Counted from the stretch's first letter, positions 53,581 to 62,736 are shown. The stretch is DNA of 64,000 bases from Subsaxibacter sp. CAU 1640 (GCF_023156585.1 NZ_JALNMI010000004.1:439676-503675), one strand, 5' to 3'. Notes: generated by a model not told the origin, from the letters alone. A program made the numbers and translations.

Positions 53581-54309
53581 ATGCAACACGAACTTAAAAT
53601 TATTATTAATAAATGTAAAACCTTTTTATCCCACAAATTGGGAAAAGACAACGAAAAGTTGCCGTATGTCATTATCATAGGAGTTGCATCCATCATTGTT
53701 TTGGGCAGCATCAAACTTTTTACCGAACTTACAGAAAGTCTGAAAACCAAATTATTTTCCAACCTTGACCTTCGGATTAGTGATTATATCATTTCGTACA
53801 GAACACCTGCCCTCACCAGGTATTTTACATTCGTTACCAACTTTGGTGATTGGTATGGCTATGTCATCGTATTGATTGTATGCGCCATTATGTTTTACCT
53901 GATTTTCAAAAATTGGAAAAACGTCGTCCAACTAACCACAGTATTGTTGCTGTCCTCGGTTTCAAATATTATACTGAAACAAATTACCCACAGGGCAAGA
54001 CCCGACATTAAGCATTTGGTAACGGTTGAATCGTTGAGCTATCCTAGCGGCCATACAATGACCGCAATGGCATTTTATGGATTTTTAATCTACTTATTAT
54101 ACACCTTCAAAATAAACAAAATTATAAAAGCTGGTGTTATTACATTATTTGTCCTGCTCATTTTGAGTATAGGTATCAGCCGAATTTATCTTGGCGTACA
54201 TTTTCCTTCGGATATTGTTGGTGGCCTCATTGCTGGTTTTATTTGGGTTGTTTTTAGCGTTCTTATTTTGAATATATTAAAAGTTTTCCAAGGAGACCCG
54301 AACATGTAG
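53581..54309 (+). CDS. PAP2-family membrane phosphatase
   Basis: The polytopic protein has 242 residues and about six helices. Its PAP2 motifs are KQITHRARPD, YPSGHTMTAMAFYG and SRIYLGVHFPSDIVGG. It is transcribed away from the response regulator and is convergent with the RND pump genes. Its layout resembles the broad LpxE/PgpB-like lipid phosphatases. Together with three other PAP2 genes here it suggests extensive lipid-phosphate remodelling. Confidence 0.88.
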   Translation: MQHELKIIINKCKTFLSHKLGKDNEKLPYVIIIGVASIIVLGSIKLFTELTESLKTKLFSNLDLRISDYIISYRTPALTRYFTFVTNFGDWYGYVIVLIVCAIMFYLIFKNWKNVVQLTTVLLLSSVSNIILKQITHRARPDIKHLVTVESLSYPSGHTMTAMAFYGFLIYLLYTFKINKIIKAGVITLFVLLILSIGISRIYLGVHFPSDIVGGLIAGFIWVVFSVLILNILKVFQGDPNM

Positions 54310-54352
54310 AAATTGGATACCCCGAACAATTCCTCAAAATTTCAGAATAAAA

Positions 54353-57352
54353 TCATGCTTTTATTATCTTCAATATTGTCGGCAAAACAATCAGCAATAA
54401 TGGCAATGCAAACACCAATCCACCAATGACAGCAATTGCCAACGGTTGGTGCAATTGTGCTCCTGCTCCAATACCCAAAGCTAAAGGTGTCAATGCCATT
54501 ATGGCTGCAAATGCCGTCATCAATTTTGGTCGCAATCGTGCCGCAATGGAATATTCAATTTTTTGAATGTGCGTGAGGGATGCATCACTTTCCTGATACT
54601 GTCTGTACGTGAAAATCGAGTTTTCACCAATAATACCGACAATCATAATGATTCCAGTGTAGCTTCCAACATTCAAGGGCGTTCCGGTTAGGTATAAACT
54701 CAACAAACTTCCAGCAACCCCCAAAACAGCAATCACAATTATTGCCAAGGCAATTTTAATCTTTCTGAAGAGGAACAATATCACGATAAATACCAGCAGT
54801 ATCGCCGAAATTAAAATCATCATCAATTCTTTAAAAGCTTTCTGTTGGTCTTTATACGCTCCTCCATATTCAATGGAATAACCAGCTGGTAACGACAGGT
54901 TTTTACCCAAATGGCTTTGAATATCTTTTAAGGTTGAGCCTAAATCACGATTGTTGAGTCGTGCCGTAATCACACCCATAGATTTCTGATTTTCTCTATT
55001 TATTTCAGCGACGCCTTTGCCCATTTCAATAGTTGCTACTTTATTAATTGGTACGCTCGAACCATTTGGCAATAAAATATCGGTATTTCTAATATCTGAA
55101 ACAGACGTTTTGAGGGCATCAGGATAAATAAGACGTATATCGACTATTTGTTCTTTGTCAATCATGGAACTGACTACTGTCCCTTCAATTTGCGTTTGTA
55201 ACTGCAATTGAAAATCCGCAACGGTCATTCCCAATTGTGCCAGTACGGGCACATTCGGTATAATGGATAAACTTGGTCCTGCCACAATAATTCCATCGTT
55301 AACGTCCGCTGTGCCCTGTACGGTTGCAACTTCTGCAGCAATTGTTTTAGACAATTCTTCTAATTTGTTGATGTCGTTTCCAAAAACCTTGATTTCTATA
55401 GGCTGAACGGAACTCATCAAATCACCCAACATATCTCCAATTACTTGTCCAAAATCAATGGTCAATTGGGGTAGTTTTTCTTCAATGCGCTTTCGTATTT
55501 CATCCGAAACCTCGGTTGTAGATTTATTTCGTTTGTCTTTCAGTTTTATCAAATAATCGCCTCGGTTGGGTTCGGTAATAAAGAATCCCATCTGTGTTCC
55601 CAATCGTGCTGAATAGGCTTCAACTTCAGGTTGCGTATCCAAAACACCATTTACGATTTGCAACATCCTATCGGTTTCTTCTAATGTTGTTCCTGATGGG
55701 CTGTTATAGTCCAGAACGATGCCGCCTTCATCCATTTCAGGCAAAAATCCTGAAGGTAATTTGGAAGGAACCACAATTAAAATAGCAACACAAACCAATA
55801 AAAAAACAATCCCGATAATGGGTTTACCAAGTACGCTGTGAATCCATTTTGTTTTTGGTTCGTGTTTACGTTTTACCGATTTATTTCTTGTAAAAATGAT
55901 TGACAGTACGGGAACTATCAACCAAGTGACCAAGAAAGAAGCGGACAATGCGATAATCATACTGAACGCCATTACCTGAAAATAAGCGCCTGCAACACCT
56001 GTCATCATTACAAAAGGAATAAAAATGACCAAGGTGCTCAACGATGAACCTATCATTGCTGGCAATAAGTGTGTTATGGCCTCGTGGGCAACCCAAGGCA
56101 TTGGTTGTTCGGGGTGTTCTTCCCTTATCTTATGAATTTGCTCTATAATGATGACCACATCATCTATCATCAAACCAATGGCCGCTGCAACTGCACCCAA
56201 GGTCATAATATTAAACGTATAGCCAATGGCATCAAGAACAATCAGCGTTAACGATAAGGACACAGGAATGGTAAATAATACGACCATACTTACCGAGAAT
56301 GAACGTAAAAATAAAATGACCACCAAAAGCGCCAATACCAAGCCAAACCAAAGCACGTCCTTAATACTTGCGATACTTGTGTTTACAAAATCTGCTTGTT
56401 TGTAATAGGGTTTTAATTCGACACCTTTGGGAAGCATCTTTGAGAGTTCTGCAACCTTTTGCTCTATCGTCCTATTCACGTCGATAAGATTGGCAGTGGG
56501 TTGCTTTACGACCGCGATAATCGGGACGTTCTTTCCATTGGCAAGGATTTTTACATATTCCTTTACTTCCTTCACTTGAATATCAGCCACGTCTTTCAAC
56601 CGAATCAATCGGTTCGCGCTATTGATAATGACCAGATTTTGTAAATCGTCAATGTCATCCACAGCATTATCGGTAAGGGTCAAATACATTCTATTGTAAT
56701 CTGTGATATACCCGTTGGACTGCAATAAATTGGAATTGACCACAGCATTTTGAATGGTTGAAATGGAAATCCCAAGGGATTTGATAATATCGGGTTTTAA
56801 AATCACCTGAAATTCCTTATCCTTTCCACCGATTACGGCAATATCTGAAACCCCTGGGGTTGCGGCCAAAAATGGTTTGACTTGATATTTTGCAATTTTC
56901 TTTAAATCTACTTGTGATAGACCTTCGCCTTCCAAGGAATAGCCCATAACAGGCAAAATGGAAGGATTCATCTTTTCTACGGAAAACACGGTATTGGGCA
57001 GAATACTTCCCTGTGATTGGTTGATAAAGGATTCTATTTGGGCTTTTGCCGTATTGATATCCATATTCCAATCCAGAAAAACCGAAATCTCGCAACTGCC
57101 ACGAGAAGTTGTGCTGCGGATATATTGCAAGCCTTCCGTTCTGCGAATGATATTTTCCAAAGGAATGGTTACAGTGGTCATCATTTTGTCCACAGGTTGC
57201 TGACCTGCATCTGCAATGACCTTGATTTTTGGGAACGTAATATCTGGAAATAAGCCTGTCTTTAAATTCTGATAGGAAAGGACACCTCCAATAAGTATGA
57301 GAACACCTATGGCAAGCAACGGAAATTTATAATTGGAATGCAGTCTTTTCAT
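54353..57352 (-). CDS. RND efflux transporter permease
   Basis: This is a 999-residue pump with two periplasmic domains between helices, and an N-terminus (GGVLSYQNLKTGLFPDITFPKIKV). The proton-relay stretch GLMIDDVVIIIEQI has two adjacent Asp residues, which is more like the hydrophobe/amphiphile type (AcrB) than the CzcA type. It is shorter than AcrB. It works with the adaptor whose gene overlaps by 4 bp. Drug, detergent or peptide export is inferred from family; the substrate is not visible. Confidence 0.9.
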   Translation of the reverse strand: MKRLHSNYKFPLLAIGVLILIGGVLSYQNLKTGLFPDITFPKIKVIADAGQQPVDKMMTTVTIPLENIIRRTEGLQYIRSTTSRGSCEISVFLDWNMDINTAKAQIESFINQSQGSILPNTVFSVEKMNPSILPVMGYSLEGEGLSQVDLKKIAKYQVKPFLAATPGVSDIAVIGGKDKEFQVILKPDIIKSLGISISTIQNAVVNSNLLQSNGYITDYNRMYLTLTDNAVDDIDDLQNLVIINSANRLIRLKDVADIQVKEVKEYVKILANGKNVPIIAVVKQPTANLIDVNRTIEQKVAELSKMLPKGVELKPYYKQADFVNTSIASIKDVLWFGLVLALLVVILFLRSFSVSMVVLFTIPVSLSLTLIVLDAIGYTFNIMTLGAVAAAIGLMIDDVVIIIEQIHKIREEHPEQPMPWVAHEAITHLLPAMIGSSLSTLVIFIPFVMMTGVAGAYFQVMAFSMIIALSASFLVTWLIVPVLSIIFTRNKSVKRKHEPKTKWIHSVLGKPIIGIVFLLVCVAILIVVPSKLPSGFLPEMDEGGIVLDYNSPSGTTLEETDRMLQIVNGVLDTQPEVEAYSARLGTQMGFFITEPNRGDYLIKLKDKRNKSTTEVSDEIRKRIEEKLPQLTIDFGQVIGDMLGDLMSSVQPIEIKVFGNDINKLEELSKTIAAEVATVQGTADVNDGIIVAGPSLSIIPNVPVLAQLGMTVADFQLQLQTQIEGTVVSSMIDKEQIVDIRLIYPDALKTSVSDIRNTDILLPNGSSVPINKVATIEMGKGVAEINRENQKSMGVITARLNNRDLGSTLKDIQSHLGKNLSLPAGYSIEYGGAYKDQQKAFKELMMILISAILLVFIVILFLFRKIKIALAIIVIAVLGVAGSLLSLYLTGTPLNVGSYTGIIMIVGIIGENSIFTYRQYQESDASLTHIQKIEYSIAARLRPKLMTAFAAIMALTPLALGIGAGAQLHQPLAIAVIGGLVFALPLLLIVLPTILKIIKA

Positions 57353-58269
57353 TGTTTCTTCGTGCTTACAATGGTTGAATCCTGCATTTGATATGCACCT
57401 TCGGAAATGACCAAGTCATTAATTTTTAGGCCATCGGATTTCACTTGAACAAGAGAATCATTTTTAAGTGATGGCATTACGGTTTGCTTTATGGCAAGGG
57501 AATCGTTTACCACTTTCATTACCCAAAATTCTGATAACAATTCATTGGTCTGTAAGGCAGTTTTGGGAATTGTCATTGCGCTTGTATCTTGTTTGTAAAT
57601 AGTTCTTACCTGAACATTCAAGTTTTCAGGAAGGTTGGCGTCTGGCAGGGCAATCAAAAATACCTGCGATTGTGCCACTGGGTCAATGGTGGGAAGTGTA
57701 CCAGTAACCTGTGTATTAAGCACTTCGCCATTTTGCAAAATAATTTCACAGGATGTACCTATTTGGATAGCATCTTCATATTCGTAAGGCACATTCACCT
57801 GTATCACTAACGATTTAGGTTGTACCACAGTGGCCAAGACATCACCTTCAGCCACATAATCATTCGCGGTCACATTTAGAACCGTAAAAACGCCCGTGGC
57901 ATTACTTCTAATGGTAATTGGGCTCACAAACTTTGACAGTGAACTGTCTATTTTGACTGCTTCTTTTAGGGCATCCTGTTCTTTGGTCCTGACAGATGCA
58001 AAGGTTTGTCCACTTCTAATGTTATCGCCAATTTTAAATTTCATCCAAGAAATATAACCAGTAACATTTGAGCGTATATTTTCTTTTTTTTGATACTGCG
58101 TAACACCATTGAAAGTAAGGTATTCCTTCATATCATTTTGTTGGACAGCAACTGTGGTAACGCTGATTGGCGCTTTTTTTTCTGAAACCGTATCCGTCTT
58201 TTTTTTACAGGCGGAAAAACTGATAACAATCAATAAAGTGATTATATATTTGAAGTATTGGTTTTTCAT
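57349..58269 (-). CDS. RND efflux periplasmic adaptor lipoprotein
   Basis: This is a 306-residue lipoprotein (lipobox VISFSAC). It is a short adaptor with TFNGVTQYQKKENIRSNVTGYISWMKFKIGDNI (lipoyl-like part) and VLNTQVTGTLPTIDPVAQSQVFLIALP (barrel), without a long hairpin. It overlaps the permease start by 4 bp and starts 6 bp after the outer-membrane factor gene, so the three genes form one operon. Confidence 0.88.
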   Translation of the reverse strand: MKNQYFKYIITLLIVISFSACKKKTDTVSEKKAPISVTTVAVQQNDMKEYLTFNGVTQYQKKENIRSNVTGYISWMKFKIGDNIRSGQTFASVRTKEQDALKEAVKIDSSLSKFVSPITIRSNATGVFTVLNVTANDYVAEGDVLATVVQPKSLVIQVNVPYEYEDAIQIGTSCEIILQNGEVLNTQVTGTLPTIDPVAQSQVFLIALPDANLPENLNVQVRTIYKQDTSAMTIPKTALQTNELLSEFWVMKVVNDSLAIKQTVMPSLKNDSLVQVKSDGLKINDLVISEGAYQMQDSTIVSTKKQ

Positions 58270-58275
58270 ATTTTA

Positions 58276-59556
58276 TTACCAGTTTATAAAGTTATATTGG
58301 CTCTGCAATAACCAATAGTTGGTCTGCATTTGAAGTCGCGTATAGGCATTGAGTTTGTAATTTTGAATGACGTTTAAGTAATCCACAATAGAAACTTGGC
58401 CTTGAACCAATTTCCCTTTATAGATTTCCAAAATATTTTCTTGTTTTTTCAATTGTTTGTCCAGCAATTGCATTGAGGTTTCCAACGCCTCAATTTGTTG
58501 TGCAATGCTTTTGAGGTTATTATCCATCTGTACTTTGGAATTTTCTCTATAAAACTCTAAATTTTCTTCTTTCAAGACACTTTGTTGTGCATTGTACTTA
58601 CGCTGTTTCCCATCATAAATCGGAATGGTCAATCGCAGTCCCGCACTCGCTCCAAATTTGTGATAAATGTTGGGAATTTCCACAGCATTCAAGCCTGTAT
58701 TGGCATAAGCTGAAAGTTGCGGTTTATATTGATTTTCAAAAACCTGCTGATTGGCAACGATTTGAAGACTGTCATTCTCAAATTTTTTCTCATAGAAAAA
58801 CTGCGAAGGATTTTGAGTGTCAACAATTTGAGGCCGCTCCAATTGGGCAATAGTTCCAGCTGGAATGCCGCTTAAAGTATATAATTGATTGATGGCTACC
58901 TTGAGGTTGTTTTGTATTTGTTGTAATTCCAATTTCTTTCCGTCAATATCCAATTGCAACAACAAATAATCGCTTTCCATTAAAACAGCGCGCTTCACCA
59001 ACAATTCAACAACCTGCAATCGATTTTCGAGGTCTTTAAGAATTTGCTTTGTAAAACCCTCCTGTAATTGTAATTGGTATGCCATTATATAGGCATCTGC
59101 AATATTCTTCACAAGATTATGTGAGATTTCTTCAGAAGAAAGCGAGATGGAATTATTCAGGATTTTATTTTGAAACAATATATTATCGGTAATGGCCTGA
59201 TTGAACAGGTTTTTGGTCACATTAATTTGTGCAGAATACAAGCCACCATTTGTAATGCCCACATCATACCCAAACGCAGAATTTGAAGGGGTTGTAGTTA
59301 TATCTATAGGTTTTCCGTTGTTATTAAAATAAGGTGCGACCAAAACTTCCGAAGTTGCATTGACCAAAAATGCATTGTTTTGGGCTGTAATGATGCTGTT
59401 TTGAAGTTCTCCGACTTTTAAAAGATTATTATTTTCCTTTAAAGTCGGGACGTTTACTTTTGCTTGATTTATAAAATAATCAAGACTTACTGAATTTTGT
59501 GCTACAAGATTGAAGCCTAAAAGTAATATGAAAAGTAAAATTATTAATCGTCCCAA
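58276..59556 (-). CDS. TolC-like outer-membrane efflux protein
   Basis: This is a 426-residue protein with a signal peptide (LIILLFILLLGFNLVAQ). The duplicated coiled-coil repeats (YFINQAKVNVPTLKENNNLL and the closing GQVSIVDYLNVIQNYKLNAYTRLQMQ) are those of the outer-membrane efflux family. It is the first gene of the pump operon. Box G and hairpin copy 2 lie in its 5' leader region. Confidence 0.88.
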   Translation of the reverse strand: MGRLIILLFILLLGFNLVAQNSVSLDYFINQAKVNVPTLKENNNLLKVGELQNSIITAQNNAFLVNATSEVLVAPYFNNNGKPIDITTTPSNSAFGYDVGITNGGLYSAQINVTKNLFNQAITDNILFQNKILNNSISLSSEEISHNLVKNIADAYIMAYQLQLQEGFTKQILKDLENRLQVVELLVKRAVLMESDYLLLQLDIDGKKLELQQIQNNLKVAINQLYTLSGIPAGTIAQLERPQIVDTQNPSQFFYEKKFENDSLQIVANQQVFENQYKPQLSAYANTGLNAVEIPNIYHKFGASAGLRLTIPIYDGKQRKYNAQQSVLKEENLEFYRENSKVQMDNNLKSIAQQIEALETSMQLLDKQLKKQENILEIYKGKLVQGQVSIVDYLNVIQNYKLNAYTRLQMQTNYWLLQSQYNFINW

Positions 59557-59607
59557 CTTTGGATAGTGTATTTATTTAATTTAAAGATAGTTATAAATAA
59601 CTTCATT

Positions 59608-59668
59608 GTGCCTGACAAGGGAAGGACGGTAATTCTTTAAAAACAAAACATTCCTTCCCTAACAGGAC
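59608..59668 (-). repeat. Imperfect hairpin element, copy 2
   Basis: Read on the minus strand it begins GTCCTGTTAGGGAAGG and ends CCTTCCCTTGTCAGGCAC, matching the ends of copy 1 (1841-1910). It lies between box G and the TolC-like start, within the expected 5' untranslated leader. Confidence 0.6.
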
Positions 59669-59679
59669 TTATATTGTAA

Positions 59680-59714
59680 CAAATGTATACAGAGAATCTA
59701 AAGATTTTTTAAAG
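59680..59714 (-). promoter_or_regulatory. Box G: promoter of the RND pump operon
   Basis: CTTTAA-AAAAT-CTTTAG (59714-59698, minus strand) then 10 bp and TACATTTG (59687-59680), a perfect -7 element. The start codon is 141 bp beyond the box, leaving a leader of about 115 nt that contains the hairpin element. Confidence 0.82.
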
Positions 59715-59777
59715 AAGAATCCGATATGATTTGCTATTTGATAATTTTTCCCATCATGAAGATTTTACAAACCAAGT

Positions 59778-60980
59778 TCAAAAGTTTGTAACCTTGTCTA
59801 AAGCGTCATCAGTATCTTTCTGAATAAAATTGGACTGGTAAAGAATTGTAGTAGTAACGGAGGAATGTCTATATAATTTCTGCAACAACTGAATCGGAAT
59901 TTTATCTCCGGATATATTACCAAAAGAATGGCGTGCAATATGCATACTTATTTTCTTATCAATTCCAGCTTTGGCTGCTATAATTTCAAGTCTTCTATTA
60001 AAATTTCGAGTTGCTGTCTTTATTCGAGTTTTTAACAATCTCTTGTCGTTGATGTTGACTCCTTCAAGTTCTTTAAATACAAACATAGAATTTTCATCCT
60101 TGTCTAAATTTTCCAGAATAACCAAAGCTTTTTCTGGGATTTTCAGAGATACCAGCTTATTATTTTTTCCCATTCTATAATGCAGTCTACCATCTAAAAA
60201 ATCTTTCCATTTCAACATCAACAAATCTCCTACCCTAATACCAGCGAAATAAAAACTTATTAGCCAAACATTCAACGCGTATTGTTGTGCTTCCGTGAGA
60301 TTTTCAATGGATTCAAGGATTTTTATTTCATCCATGTTCAGACCAATTTTTTTTGTTTCAGGAAATTTTATTTGATATTTTCCTTTTCCAAAGGGATACG
60401 ATTGAACATTGCTTAAGGATTTGGATTTTGCCAAATTACATATTGTCCTTAAAGTAATCATATAATTTGCTATGGTTCTATCTGCAATTTTTCTTTTATT
60501 TCTCAAAAAACTTTCAAACTTTCTTAAAATTTCAACATTCAATTCATTGACATAAAAAGATTCCCTTTTTAGAAAGTTTTTAAATATTTCTATTCGCTTT
60601 TCTTGAATATCATGTTGATGGAATTGTTTTCTATCCTTGATTTGCGCAAGAAAAATCTTTGCAACAGTAAAGAACTCATTATCATCTTCAGAAGTGACTT
60701 GTTCCTTTATGCTTATGGATGTCATGCGTTCATCATCAATTTCAGCATTGAGGAGTCTCTTATTTATTTTTGATAGCTTCATTATGATAAGCTGATTTAT
60801 TTCTAAATAATCAGGATGTGAACTTTTAACGCAACAATTTTTTGAATCCCATTGATTCATTTTAATAGCTTGTCCCAAATAAATATATGACGGTTTTCTA
60901 TCCTTAATAATTCTGATGCTTATAGGATGTAAATTATTGGCATTTGGCCTTTTGACCAAAAAAGGAGATATTGACGACAT
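59778..60980 (-). CDS. int: Tyrosine site-specific integrase of the ICE
   Basis: The protein has 400 residues and the layout of Bacteroidetes CTn integrases: an N-terminal arm-binding region, a SAM-like core-binding domain (about 105-210) and the catalytic domain. Catalytic residues are visible in AGIRVGDLLMLKW (first Arg), HIARHSFG (HxxR), LYRHSSVTTTILY (His, then the nucleophilic Tyr). It starts 158 bp from the tRNA fragment, the usual place for integration in a tRNA gene. No excisionase gene is adjacent. Confidence 0.92.
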   Translation of the reverse strand: MSSISPFLVKRPNANNLHPISIRIIKDRKPSYIYLGQAIKMNQWDSKNCCVKSSHPDYLEINQLIIMKLSKINKRLLNAEIDDERMTSISIKEQVTSEDDNEFFTVAKIFLAQIKDRKQFHQHDIQEKRIEIFKNFLKRESFYVNELNVEILRKFESFLRNKRKIADRTIANYMITLRTICNLAKSKSLSNVQSYPFGKGKYQIKFPETKKIGLNMDEIKILESIENLTEAQQYALNVWLISFYFAGIRVGDLLMLKWKDFLDGRLHYRMGKNNKLVSLKIPEKALVILENLDKDENSMFVFKELEGVNINDKRLLKTRIKTATRNFNRRLEIIAAKAGIDKKISMHIARHSFGNISGDKIPIQLLQKLYRHSSVTTTILYQSNFIQKDTDDALDKVTNF

Positions 60981-61042
60981 AAAAATATATTATATATAAA
61001 GATACAATTTTTTGCTAAAACATAGCTAAAACATTTTATGCC

Positions 61043-61097
61043 ATTAATTGATATAATTTGATATCATACAAAATTAAAAAGCACATAATTAATTGAT
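61043..61097 (+). repeat. Short direct repeats between integrase and attachment site
   Basis: ATTAATTGAT occurs exactly at 61043-61052 and 61088-61097, with a related ATTAATTAGT at 61107. They may be arm-type integrase sites or simply AT-rich sequence. Confidence 0.35.
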
Positions 61098-61138
61098 TTT
61101 AAACGCATTAATTAGTTAATGATATCTGCCGTCCTAAA

Positions 61139-61180
61139 TTCATAACCCGGAGGTCACGAGTTCAAATCTCGTTCTCGCTA
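61139..61180 (+). other. attR: 3' half of a CAU-anticodon tRNA gene
   Basis: TTCATAA gives an anticodon loop with CAT, followed by stem half CCCGG, variable loop AGGTC, T arm ACGAG-TTCAAAT-CTCGT and acceptor half TCTCGCT with discriminator A. The sequence before it (ATCTGCCGTCCTAAA) cannot pair to make the 5' anticodon stem, so the gene is broken exactly at the anticodon loop. This is the junction expected for tRNA-Met (initiator or elongator) or tRNA-Ile(CAU) integration. No CCA is encoded. Confidence 0.8.
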
Positions 61181-61204
61181 CAAATTGAAATCTGTTTCAG
61201 AACG

Positions 61205-61236
61205 AACGGTTTAGTTCACTCTAAACCGTTTTTTTA
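61205..61236 (+). terminator. Rho-independent terminator after the tRNA end
   Basis: AACGGTTTAG (61205-61214) and CTAAACCGTT (61221-61230) form a perfect stem with a 6-nt loop, followed by a T run. It probably belonged to the original tRNA transcript. Confidence 0.88.
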
Positions 61237-61302
61237 TGCTTTCTTCATTCATTTGACTAAATTAGTCACAGATTTTGCAATTTATACAGTTATCATTTTC
61301 TA

Positions 61303-62409
61303 ATGAAGAATCTTATACCTATAATTTCCATTGGAGCTCTTCTCCTTATTTCTAGTAGCTGTAAATCTGACAAAAAGTTGCCTGCCCCAGAAAAACATGC
61401 TGGTATGAAGACCTCTACCGTTTTGATAGAAAAACCTTCGGACATTACAACCCCAGAAGGTATGGTATGGGTAGCAGGGAAAACTTTTACTCAAGGAGCG
61501 AAAACTGGTGATGAATACGCAATGCATAGAGAGATGCCTGCTCACGAGGTGACAGTTGACGGCTTTTTTATGGATATCACGGAAGTTACCAATAAGCAAT
61601 TCAAATCTTTTATAGATGCCACAGGTTATGTCACCGTGGCGGAGCGCCCTATTGATTGGGAAATAATGAAAAAAGAGTTGCCGGAAGGAACACCAAAACC
61701 ACACGACTCTGTCTTGCAGCCAGGAAGTTTGATATTCAATAAAAATGTAAAGAAGGTGGCCACAATGGGAAACTATTCTCAATGGTGGACTTGGAAAGTA
61801 GGCGCCAACTGGAAGCATCCTCAAGGTCCTGGTAGCGACATCATTGATAAGGACAACTATCCTGTAGTGCATATTACGCATGAAGATGCAGTGGCATACT
61901 GTCAATGGGCCCATAGACTTTTGCCTACTGAAGCGCAATGGGAATCTGCTGCCCAAGGCATTTTTACGGACGCAATTTATACATGGGGAAACAATCCAGA
62001 CTTACTGAATGAAAACGCCAATACTTGGCAAGGGGTTTTCCCTATCAAAAATGAATCAAAAGATGGCTTTGAATTGATTGCTCCTGTTAAATCCTACCTC
62101 CCAAACTCCATTGGTATTTATGATATGATGGGCAACGTTTGGGAACTTACCAACGATAGGTTCAATGTCAATTATTATAAGGAGTTAAACACCTCCATGC
62201 CGATAATGAATCCATCCGGTGCCAGTATACCCTATTCCCCTAATAATCCCTATCAAAAAGAATATGTGATGAAAGGAGGTTCGTTTTTGTGCAATGCCTC
62301 TTATTGTGCAAGTTTTAGAATATCAGCACGTATGGGTACGAGTGTAGATTCAGCTTCTGATCATTCTGGTTTTAGGACAGTAGTAACCGTTGGAATGCTC
62401 AATAATTGA
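61303..62409 (+). CDS. Formylglycine-generating-enzyme-family lipoprotein
   Basis: This is a 368-residue lipoprotein (lipobox LLISSSC). The SUMF1/FGE fold is complete: MVWVAGKTFTQGAKTGDEYAMHREMPAHEVTVDGFFMDITEVTNKQF, RLLPTEAQWE, GIYDMMGNVWELTND and GGSFLCNASYCASFR. The two catalytic Cys (Cys330 and Cys335, C-x4-C) are present, so it could be a true sulfatase-maturing enzyme rather than a degenerate paralogue. A lipid anchor would put it outside the cytoplasm. It lies outside the ICE, after the attachment site. Confidence 0.88.
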   Translation: MKNLIPIISIGALLLISSSCKSDKKLPAPEKHAGMKTSTVLIEKPSDITTPEGMVWVAGKTFTQGAKTGDEYAMHREMPAHEVTVDGFFMDITEVTNKQFKSFIDATGYVTVAERPIDWEIMKKELPEGTPKPHDSVLQPGSLIFNKNVKKVATMGNYSQWWTWKVGANWKHPQGPGSDIIDKDNYPVVHITHEDAVAYCQWAHRLLPTEAQWESAAQGIFTDAIYTWGNNPDLLNENANTWQGVFPIKNESKDGFELIAPVKSYLPNSIGIYDMMGNVWELTNDRFNVNYYKELNTSMPIMNPSGASIPYSPNNPYQKEYVMKGGSFLCNASYCASFRISARMGTSVDSASDHSGFRTVVTVGMLNN

Positions 62410-62736
62410 CATTCTAGCTTAAGTTACTTAATATTGTTTATTATTTGTACTCTAATTATCTCTTTTGGAGCTAATTGTCAATTATCATTTATACATAAAA
62501 TTCAATTAAGTCTTAAAATTTCTAATTTTTTAAGACCATTTCTTCATATATGCATTTCATCGGTTTTTTATGCATTAAATTATTGAATTTCAATATTTAA
62601 AGAATTTAATTGCACTTAAGCGATTAATTTATTCATTTGGAAATCACAATTGTAGTTTTGTCTATCCCCTCATAATTCCCTCATTAATAGTTAATAGCAA
62701 ATTATATAGAAATAATTTGAATAAAAATTGACGACA
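62410..62736 (+). other. Intergenic region before the HYR protein
   Basis: This AT-rich stretch has a stem-loop (GTCTTAAAA at 62510-62518 with TTTTTAAGAC at 62526-62535) and a TAGTTTTG -7-like element at 62653-62660. No gene is visible. Confidence 0.5.

Larger units (their letters stand above)
1..61180. mobile_element. Integrative conjugative element, right-hand part (left end outside window)
   Basis: The block contains a full mobilisation set (BfmA-like protein, HxH relaxase, coupling ATPase), a Bacteroidetes-type TraE-to-TraN operon, single-strand binding protein, amidase, and a tyrosine integrase next to a 3' tRNA fragment. That combination is what defines a tRNA-integrated ICE in Bacteroidota. 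Cargo is copper and zinc-type metal resistance, a defence islet and an envelope-modification regulon. The right boundary is inferred from the tRNA remnant at 61139-61180. The left boundary is not visible because position 1 lies inside a copper-resistance gene, so the element is at least 61 kb. Confidence 0.85.

Noticed and set aside
1..61180. Insertion sequences or transposases within the element
   Set aside because: I read no DDE transposase or matching terminal repeats; the short hairpin repeat is the only small repeat candidate.
61139..61180. Intact tRNA gene
   Set aside because: The 5' half is missing and the preceding bases cannot pair with the acceptor or anticodon stems.
61303..61956. 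218-residue ORF on the minus strand opposite the FGE gene
   Set aside because: It is antisense to a clear SUMF1/FGE reading frame and has no recognisable protein features.
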